11,994 bases of DNA from Pseudomonadota bacterium. Lineage in GTDB: Bacteria > Pseudomonadota > Gammaproteobacteria > Burkholderiales > Thiobacillaceae. Position 1 is the first letter of the stretch. Every line of letters starts with the position of its first letter. The notes beneath the pieces were generated by a model, which was not told where the DNA came from, ran no database searches, and saw only the letters and a program-made list of their open reading frames with translations. Positions 6,594 through 11,994 of the stretch are shown in pieces. The stretch lies in the NCBI GenBank assembly GCA_021780975.1, contig JAJXXS010000010.1:1-11994 (forward strand), read 5' to 3'. Both the position numbers and the translations under genes were made by a program.

Positions 6594-7931
6594 CTACTGC
6601 ACTTGCGGCGGCGCGGGCTGGCCGGCCTTGAGATAGCGGTCGAGATCGGTCAGATCGTGCGGCGAAAGCGTGCCGGCGGCGTCCTTCAGCTGCAGGGTGG
6701 AAAGCAGATACGTGTACTTGGCGGCGGACAGCTGTTGCCAGGCTGTGTAGACCTGCTGCTGGGCGTTGAGTACATCGAGGCTCGTGCGCACGCCAACCTT
6801 GAGGCCGGTGATGGTCGAATTCAGGGAGACTTCGCTGGAATGCAGGGCCTGCTCCAGAGCCTTCACCTGGGCGGCGCCATTGGTGACGTTGAGATAGGCC
6901 TGGCGCGCCGCCAATAGCGCGGTGCGCACGGCATCGTCGAGATTCTGCTGCGCCTTGTCCTGATTGGCGGCTGCTTCGCGCGTCTGCGCCGTGATCAGGC
7001 CGCCCTGATAAATCGGGATGTTGAGCTGAAGGCCGATGGAGGCAGCCTGGTTGTTGTAGGCGAAGGCGCCGAAGTGCTGGTTGTTCTGGTCCTGATAGCC
7101 CGCGGTGAGGGCCAGGGTGGGATAGTGGCCGGCGCGGTTGCGCTGCACTTCCTTGTCGGCGATGGCGCGCAGGCTTTCCTGCAGGCGCACGTTGGCGTTC
7201 TTGGTGCGCGCCTCGTTCACCCAGCTATCGAGCGGCCCCGGACTGGGCATGGCGAAAATTGCCTTGGGTGCCAGCGGGCTTAAGGCACCGTTGGCCTGTC
7301 CCGTGAGGGTGTCGAGGGTGCGGCGGGCGATCTCGAGCTGGTTCTCCGCCGCGATCTCCTGTGCCGTGGCGAGATCGAAGCGGGCCTGCGCCTCGTTGGT
7401 GTCGGTGATGGTGGCGGTTCCCACCTCGAAGGCGCGCTTGGCATAAGCCAGTTGCTTGCTGATGGCGGCCTTCTGCGCCTGCAGGGAGGCGACGTCGTCC
7501 TGCGCCCTGAGCACGTTGAAATAGGCCTGGGCGACGCGCAATACCAGATTCTGGCCGGCGGCGGCGAGCTGGTCGGCGGCTGCGCGTGCCTGCAGATGGG
7601 CTTCGTCCAACTGGATCAGGCTCTGCTTGTTGAACAGCGTCTGCACCGCATTGACGCCCCAGGTGGGGGAGTTGTAGGTCACGGTCTGCGGCGCCATGGT
7701 GTTTTCCTGGTTGATGCGGCTCAGGTTGCCGCTCGCGCTCACCTGCGGCAGGAGAGCGGCGCGCGCCTGCGGAATCTTCTCCAGGCTGGCCCGGTAGCTG
7801 GCTTGCGCGGCGGCAAAGGGGGCATCGTAGGCGGCTGCCTTGCGGTATACGTCGGCGAGATTTTCCGCGTGCGCGGAAACGATCCCGGCGTTGATGAGCA
7901 CGGCGAGCAGAAGGCCCGATCGAGTTTGCAT
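6594..7931 (-). CDS. TolC-family outer-membrane efflux/secretion channel
   Basis: The product, 445 residues, is the outer-membrane channel component of a tripartite efflux or type I secretion system. The signal peptide ends at SAHA (cleavage after residue 22), followed by ENLADVYRKAAAYDAPFAAA, the typical mature N-terminus. The internal duplication of the family is visible: KRAFEVGTATITDTNEAQAR in the first half and GLKVGVRTSLDVLNAQQQVY in the second. The overall Ala/Gln-rich helical composition fits the periplasmic alpha-barrel. The frame is open further upstream, but the signal peptide and an AAAAGG site before ATG 7931 set the start there. It begins 14 nt after the rhodanese stop and is the last gene of a probable RND-methyltransferase-rhodanese-channel operon. 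The likely partner is the RND permease of the same operon, by inference. Confidence 0.93.
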   Translation of the reverse strand: MQTRSGLLLAVLINAGIVSAHAENLADVYRKAAAYDAPFAAAQASYRASLEKIPQARAALLPQVSASGNLSRINQENTMAPQTVTYNSPTWGVNAVQTLFNKQSLIQLDEAHLQARAAADQLAAAGQNLVLRVAQAYFNVLRAQDDVASLQAQKAAISKQLAYAKRAFEVGTATITDTNEAQARFDLATAQEIAAENQLEIARRTLDTLTGQANGALSPLAPKAIFAMPSPGPLDSWVNEARTKNANVRLQESLRAIADKEVQRNRAGHYPTLALTAGYQDQNNQHFGAFAYNNQAASIGLQLNIPIYQGGLITAQTREAAANQDKAQQNLDDAVRTALLAARQAYLNVTNGAAQVKALEQALHSSEVSLNSTITGLKVGVRTSLDVLNAQQQVYTAWQQLSAAKYTYLLSTLQLKDAAGTLSPHDLTDLDRYLKAGQPAPPQVQ

Positions 7932-7945
7932 GGTTGATTGCCTTT

Positions 7946-8263
7946 TCAGTAACGGGCCATGGTCGGTTCGACTTCGCAGGCCCAGGCCTCCACGCCGCCC
8001 GCCAGGTTGATGACGGAGGAAAACCCCAGGCTTTCCAGCAGGCGCCCGGCGCGCCAGCTGCGCACGCCGTGGTGACATACCACGAGGACGGGTCGGGAAG
8101 GGTCGAGTTCGCAGCAGCGCGACATCAACTGCCCGAGAGGAATGCAGATCGAGCCGGGGAGCATGCAGCGTTCCACTTCCCAGGCTTCGCGCACGTCAAG
8201 CACCTGGGGCGGCTGGGGTGCGTCGAGCAGGGCCTTGGCCGCAAGGGGACGGAGCTGCGTCAT
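7946..8263 (-). CDS. Single-domain rhodanese-like sulfurtransferase
   Basis: This 105-residue cytoplasmic protein is one rhodanese domain. The N-terminal part has VLDVREAWEVERCMLPGS, the usual DVRE start and CH2A-like region. The active-site loop is VVCHHGVRSWRAG, with C63 as the persulfide-carrying Cys, and the C-terminus has NLAGGVEAW. The loop CHHGVRS suits a thiosulfate or persulfide sulfurtransferase of the GlpE/PspE group rather than a Cdc25-like phosphatase, whose loop is one residue longer. There is no signal peptide. The start codon shares one base with the stop of the upstream methyltransferase gene (TGATG at 8263), so the two are translationally coupled. Physiological sulfur donor and acceptor are unknown. 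Confidence 0.93.
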   Translation of the reverse strand: MTQLRPLAAKALLDAPQPPQVLDVREAWEVERCMLPGSICIPLGQLMSRCCELDPSRPVLVVCHHGVRSWRAGRLLESLGFSSVINLAGGVEAWACEVEPTMARY

Positions 8264-8916
8264 CAGAACACGAAGCGCTCAGGCTCCTGCACATTCATGA
8301 GCAGGGGAAGGCTGGTCTCGAATAGAACGGCGTGGCGGCAGGCGCCGGGCGCCACGCAGGTATACAAGCGCGCCTGCATTACCGGCGCATCGCCCACCAC
8401 GGCGAACAGGCGGCCGCCCGGCGCCAGGCTGTCGAGAAAGGCCTGCGGCAGGAGGGGCACCGAGCCGGTCAGAACGACGGCGTCGTAGGGGCCGTGGCGC
8501 GGCCAGCCGCGTGCGGCATCGCCGACCTCCAGGCCCACGTTGGCGACGTGGTGGGCGGCGAGCTTGCGCTCCGCCGCGGTCTTGAATTCGGGCACGATCT
8601 CGACCGTATGCACGTACGCCGCGCGGCGCGCCAGCAGGGCGCTGAGATAGCCGCTGCCGGTGCCGACCTCCAGCACCTTGTCCGTGGGCCGCAGCGCCAG
8701 TTCCTGCAGGACGCGTGCCTCGAGCTTGGGCGCCCACATGGACTGCCCGTGGCCGAGAGGGATTTCCAGATCGGCAAAAGCGAGCGAACGATAGACCGGG
8801 GGGACGTATTCTTCGCGCTTCACCTCATAGAGCAGGTCAAGCACGCTCTGATCCAGCACCTCCCAGGGGCGGATCTGCTGTTCCACCATGTTGCGGCGGG
8901 CGCGTTCCAAGTCCAT
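8263..8916 (-). CDS. Protein-L-isoaspartate O-methyltransferase-like protein (divergent)
   Basis: The protein has 217 residues and the fold and motifs of the PCMT family: NMVEQQIRPWEVLDQSVL at the N-terminus, LGHGQSMWAPKLEARVL (54-70), SAM motif I as KVLEVGTGSGYLSALLA (80-96), and VVLTGSVPLLPQAFLDSLAP later. True Pcm repairs isoaspartyl residues of damaged proteins. Here the usual GQTIS-P stretch reads GQSMWAP, so the conserved small hydroxyl residue before the AP/QP step is Trp, and the Tyr or His that usually follows is Lys. The substrate may therefore differ from Pcm. It starts 42 nt after the RND permease stop and its stop overlaps the rhodanese ATG by one base. Databases probably call it pcm; I would not transfer the function without test. 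Confidence 0.88.
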   Translation of the reverse strand: MDLERARRNMVEQQIRPWEVLDQSVLDLLYEVKREEYVPPVYRSLAFADLEIPLGHGQSMWAPKLEARVLQELALRPTDKVLEVGTGSGYLSALLARRAAYVHTVEIVPEFKTAAERKLAAHHVANVGLEVGDAARGWPRHGPYDAVVLTGSVPLLPQAFLDSLAPGGRLFAVVGDAPVMQARLYTCVAPGACRHAVLFETSLPLLMNVQEPERFVF

Positions 8917-8943
8917 AGGCCTTTGTCCGTAGCGGGTCGCCGG

Positions 8944-8952
8944 ATTCTAGCA
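8944..8952 (-). promoter_or_regulatory. Candidate extended -10 promoter before the methyltransferase gene
   Basis: Read on the - strand, TGC-TAGAAT matches the extended -10 pattern TGN-TATAAT with one mismatch, about 28 nt before ATG 8916. No -35 match is visible at the usual distance, as is common for extended -10 promoters. If real, it would let the methyltransferase, rhodanese and channel genes be expressed apart from the pump. Confidence 0.35.
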
Positions 8953-8958
8953 CGCACC

Positions 8959-11900
8959 CTAGCGCTGGCCCCAGCGCAGATAGAGGGCCGGCAGCAGGTT
9001 GGTGGACAAAACCGAACTCCACAGCACGCCGCCCAGCACGACGATGGCGAGCCCCTGTTCGGGCGCGGCGCCGGTGCCGTAGCCCAACGCAGTGGGCAGC
9101 ATGCCCAGGGCGGCGGTGAGGGTGGTGAGCACGATGGGGCGGAAGCGCTCGCGCACCGCGCGCCGGACCGCGTCTTCGCGCGCAAGGCCTTGCCGCTCAT
9201 GCGCACGCACGTAGGCGAGGAGCACGATGCCGTGGTTGAGGCTCACCCCGATCAGGGTGAGAAAGCCGATCAGGCCGGTGGCGTTGAGGCCGACGCCCGA
9301 AATGGCGAGCGCGAGCGCGGCGCCGGTAAAGGCGAGCGGTGCCTGGAGGAGCAGGATCAGGGGCAGACGCAGGCCGCCGAATTGCAGGGAAAGGATGCCC
9401 AGCGTCAGCAACAGGGCGCCGACGGCGGCCACGCCCAACGCCTCCGCCGTACGCAGCAGTTCGGGGTAGAGGCCGCCGAAGGCGATGCGATAGCCGGCAG
9501 GCAGGTGCAGTCCCGCGAGCGCCGCTCGGGCGGCGGCAATGGTGCTGCCCAGGGGGCCCAGCGGCGTGGCGAGGATGTCGAGAGCGCGCGCACCGTCGAG
9601 GTGGTGCACCTGATTGGGTTCGGCTTGCAGGGCGAGGCGTGCCACGCGCGCCAAGGGCACCCAGCCCGCCGATGTGTGGATGGGCTGGCGCCCAAGCTGG
9701 TCCAGATCAAGATAAGGCGCGTCGGGCAGGCGCAGGTAAAGATCAAGGTGGCTGGCCCCGTCAGGCAGGCGCGCCAGCACACGGCCGCGCAGCAGCAGAT
9801 CGAGTTGCCGGGCCAGGTCGGCCGGGGTCAGCGCGAGGCTGCGCATGACATCGGTGCGCGGGCGGATCGACAGCTGCGTCACCGGATAGGCGTCGTTGTT
9901 GAAGATGTCGGCCAGCGCAGGCACGGTTCTGAGGCGTGCGGTGACCGCCTCTGACAGGCTGCGCAGCGTGGCGATGCGGTTGCCGAAAATCGTCACCTCG
10001 AAAGGTTGCGGCAGCCCGGAAAGGCTTTCCCCCAGACGCTCGATGGTGGGCGTGTCGAAGCTCTGCTGCACGCCCGGTTCCTTGGCCGCGTCGCGTAATT
10101 GTGCGGCGAGGCGGTCCAGGTGGCCGGTGTTGGCGTCGGGCTTCAGCACGACCTGGATTTCTCCGGCGTAGCTCTTTTCCAGGTAGGCCGTGTCCCGGGC
10201 TGAGCCGATGCGCGCGAACACATGGGCCACGGCGGGATTCTTCCGCATCGCCGCAGTCATGTGGTCGACTGTCGCCACGGTCTCGTCCAGCGAACTGCCG
10301 GGCGCCAGGGTGAAGCTGTCCAGCAGCACTCCTTCGTTGGGCAGGGGCAGGAAGTTCACGGGTACGACGAAGAGGGCGCCGACGGCCAGGACGAATGCCA
10401 GCAAGGTGCCGGCGAGGCTCGTGCCGGGGCGGCGCAAGGTGAATCCAAGCAGCCTTTCGTTGCCGCGCGCAAGCCAGGCGAGGAAGCCGCGTCCGCTCCT
10501 CGACGTTGTGCCGGCACCGCCGCGGCGCGCCAGTGCGAGCGGGATGAGTGTGAGCGACACCAGCAACGAAGCGAGCAGTGCCAGACTCATGGCCAGCGCG
10601 AACGGCCGCATGAAGAGCCCGGCCAGGCCACCCACCGCGAGCAGCGGCAGATAGGCTGCGATGGTGGTGAGTGTGCCGGTGATATCGGCGGCGGCGATGT
10701 CGGCTAAGCCGGCACGCACGCCCCCCCAGCCCTGCAACCCGCTCTCCCAGCGGTGCTGTATGGCTTCCAGGACGATGATGCCATCGTCCGCCAGCAGTCC
10801 CACCGCCACGGTGAGCGCGCCCAGGGTCAGCAGATTGAGGCTTTGCCCCAGAGCGTACAGGCCGCCGATGGCGAGCAGCAGAGCGGTAGGGATGGACAGG
10901 GCCAGCACCCCGACGCCATGGTGGCGCCCCAGCAGCCAGAGCAGTACGAGGATGGCGAGCGCGCCGCCGATCAGCAGGTTGCGCGACAGGTCGTGGCCGA
11001 TGAGCGAGACCAGGTGCGCCTGGCGGTAGACGGGCACCCAGCGGACGCCGGCCGGCAACTGCTTCTGTAGCGTCGCCAGGGTGTGGGCGACAGCCGCGTC
11101 CACCGGCACGGTGGAGGCGCCAGGCTGTTTGAAGACGATGAGGCCCAGGCCCGGCCGGCCATCGATCTGCAGGCCATAGTGAACCGGAGGCGGGGTGCGC
11201 ACGATGCGCGCCAGGGCTGACAGCGGCACCGGGCCACCCGGCGCGGGCACGGGTATGTCCATCAGCTCGTGCGCGTGCAGCGGCAGGCGGCGGACCTCGA
11301 GCAGCACGTCCTGATGGCCGAGGTCGAGCCGGCCGGCCGGCGTCAGGGTGGCCGCGCCGTTCACCGCGCGCGCCAGCGCGGCGATGCCGACCCGGTGCTG
11401 GATGAGCGCGGCCGGGTCGGGCTGAATCCACAACGTGGGCGGCCCGGCGCCGAACAACTCCACGCGCTGCACGCCGGGGAGCGCGCGCAGTGCGGGTAGT
11501 ACGCGCACACGCACGGCGTTTTCCACCTGCCAGGCGGGCACGTCGGCGGGCAGGGTTACGCCGTAATCAGCCACTTCGTTGACGGCGTTGCCCATGACTT
11601 CGGCGTAGGGCGCAACGCCCCGCGGCAGATGCGCGCGCGCCCGATCAACGGCGCCGTAAACGGCCTGTAGGTCGAGTTGGGGATTGCTGCCTTCGGCAAA
11701 ACGCGCGGTGAGTTGCGCAGTGCCTTGGGCGAGCGTGGTGCGCAGCGTGGTCAAGCCTTGCAGTCCCATGATCTGGCCTTCCAGCGGGCGTGCCACCAGC
11801 GACTCCATTTCCAGCGCCGAGTAGCCCGGGGCATGGACGATGACACCGATCTGCGGGAAGTCGAAGCGGGGGAGCACCTCGGCGGGGATGCGCCAGAGCG

Positions 11901-11979
11901 CGTATAGCCCGTAGGCCAGCAGGCCCCCATAGATCATGGCCCACAGCAGAGGCCGGCGCAGCAGTGGCGGCAGGCGCAT
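8959..11979 (-). CDS. RND-family efflux permease subunit
   Basis: This 1006-residue inner-membrane protein has the RND layout: a first helix (about 12-30), a large periplasmic loop (about 31-330), helices 2-6 (about 333-485), a cytoplasmic linker (487-515), helix 7 (about 520-540), the second periplasmic loop, and helices 8-12 (about 848-1000). Such pumps export drugs or metals in exchange for protons. VGLLADDGIIVLEAIQHRWE carries D398-D399, matching the two proton-relay Asp of AcrB in helix 4. In helix 10, IGVSLNHGIVLLAY has Asn where AcrB has its essential Lys940. Substrate class (drug or metal) is unresolved. ATG 11979 sits in a TGATG, so an upstream gene, perhaps the adaptor, may end there; the frame stays open to the window edge, so a start a few codons earlier cannot be excluded. 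Confidence 0.93.
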   Translation of the reverse strand: MRLPPLLRRPLLWAMIYGGLLAYGLYALWRIPAEVLPRFDFPQIGVIVHAPGYSALEMESLVARPLEGQIMGLQGLTTLRTTLAQGTAQLTARFAEGSNPQLDLQAVYGAVDRARAHLPRGVAPYAEVMGNAVNEVADYGVTLPADVPAWQVENAVRVRVLPALRALPGVQRVELFGAGPPTLWIQPDPAALIQHRVGIAALARAVNGAATLTPAGRLDLGHQDVLLEVRRLPLHAHELMDIPVPAPGGPVPLSALARIVRTPPPVHYGLQIDGRPGLGLIVFKQPGASTVPVDAAVAHTLATLQKQLPAGVRWVPVYRQAHLVSLIGHDLSRNLLIGGALAILVLLWLLGRHHGVGVLALSIPTALLLAIGGLYALGQSLNLLTLGALTVAVGLLADDGIIVLEAIQHRWESGLQGWGGVRAGLADIAAADITGTLTTIAAYLPLLAVGGLAGLFMRPFALAMSLALLASLLVSLTLIPLALARRGGAGTTSRSGRGFLAWLARGNERLLGFTLRRPGTSLAGTLLAFVLAVGALFVVPVNFLPLPNEGVLLDSFTLAPGSSLDETVATVDHMTAAMRKNPAVAHVFARIGSARDTAYLEKSYAGEIQVVLKPDANTGHLDRLAAQLRDAAKEPGVQQSFDTPTIERLGESLSGLPQPFEVTIFGNRIATLRSLSEAVTARLRTVPALADIFNNDAYPVTQLSIRPRTDVMRSLALTPADLARQLDLLLRGRVLARLPDGASHLDLYLRLPDAPYLDLDQLGRQPIHTSAGWVPLARVARLALQAEPNQVHHLDGARALDILATPLGPLGSTIAAARAALAGLHLPAGYRIAFGGLYPELLRTAEALGVAAVGALLLTLGILSLQFGGLRLPLILLLQAPLAFTGAALALAISGVGLNATGLIGFLTLIGVSLNHGIVLLAYVRAHERQGLAREDAVRRAVRERFRPIVLTTLTAALGMLPTALGYGTGAAPEQGLAIVVLGGVLWSSVLSTNLLPALYLRWGQR

Positions 11980-11994
11980 CAGTCGGGCGGTGTG

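Noticed and set aside
7932..8078. Longer start for the TolC-family protein
   Set aside because: The extension overlaps the rhodanese gene and would put 49 Arg-rich residues before a clear signal peptide; ATG 7931 has an AAAAGG site.
8332..9954. 540-codon open frame on the + strand
   Set aside because: It lies antisense to the methyltransferase and the end of the RND gene; its Gln/Gly/Arg/His-rich product looks like reverse-frame translation of GC-rich coding DNA, and it crosses two real genes.
9761..11431. 556-codon open frame on the - strand inside the RND gene
   Set aside because: It is in another frame of the same strand as the permease, rich in Arg/Pro/Ala/His, without any motif. The overlapping RND frame carries all conserved helices.

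Overview
The window is GC-rich, densely packed bacterial chromosome. It most likely comes from a betaproteobacterium, perhaps a Thiobacillus/Nitrosomonadales-like one. The grounds are the dapF-DUF484-xerC order (shared by beta- and gammaproteobacteria) and a methyltransferase-rhodanese-TolC-family cluster that I associate from memory with betaproteobacteria. The assignment to a group is an inference. I see no mobile element, CRISPR array, tRNA or rRNA.

Region 1 (2-2487, + strand): the 3' part of dapF, a DUF484 gene and xerC are joined by 4-nt overlaps (ATGA, GTGA). After a 67-nt gap comes a short exported thioredoxin-fold protein with a CPYC active site (DsbC/DsbG-like). Region 2 (2574-6202, - strand), transcribed right to left: a soluble lytic transglycosylase, a DUF938 methyltransferase overlapping it by 4 nt, and an NDUFA9-type atypical SDR. 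Regions 1 and 2 converge at 2488-2573. Region 3 (6203-6588): a divergent intergenic stretch, then a small two-helix DUF2892 membrane protein on the + strand with a good ribosome binding site, ending in a strong bidirectional terminator. Region 4 (6594-11979, - strand), transcribed right to left: an RND efflux permease, a divergent protein-isoaspartate-methyltransferase-like protein, a single-domain rhodanese and a TolC-family outer-membrane protein. The spacings are 42 nt, a 1-nt overlap and 14 nt.

Functionally, region 1 combines lysine/peptidoglycan precursor synthesis, chromosome dimer resolution and periplasmic thiol chemistry. Region 2 includes peptidoglycan turnover. Region 4 looks like an efflux operon: the permease and the outer-membrane channel frame two small enzyme genes, and the periplasmic adaptor is not in the window and may lie just upstream (beyond 11994).

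Most of the window is ordinary housekeeping and transport. I do not see a clearly new system. The most useful second looks are the pump/methyltransferase/rhodanese gene arrangement, the methyltransferase with an altered substrate motif, the minimal Dsb-like protein, and an eight-G run in the signal-peptide codons of the lytic transglycosylase.
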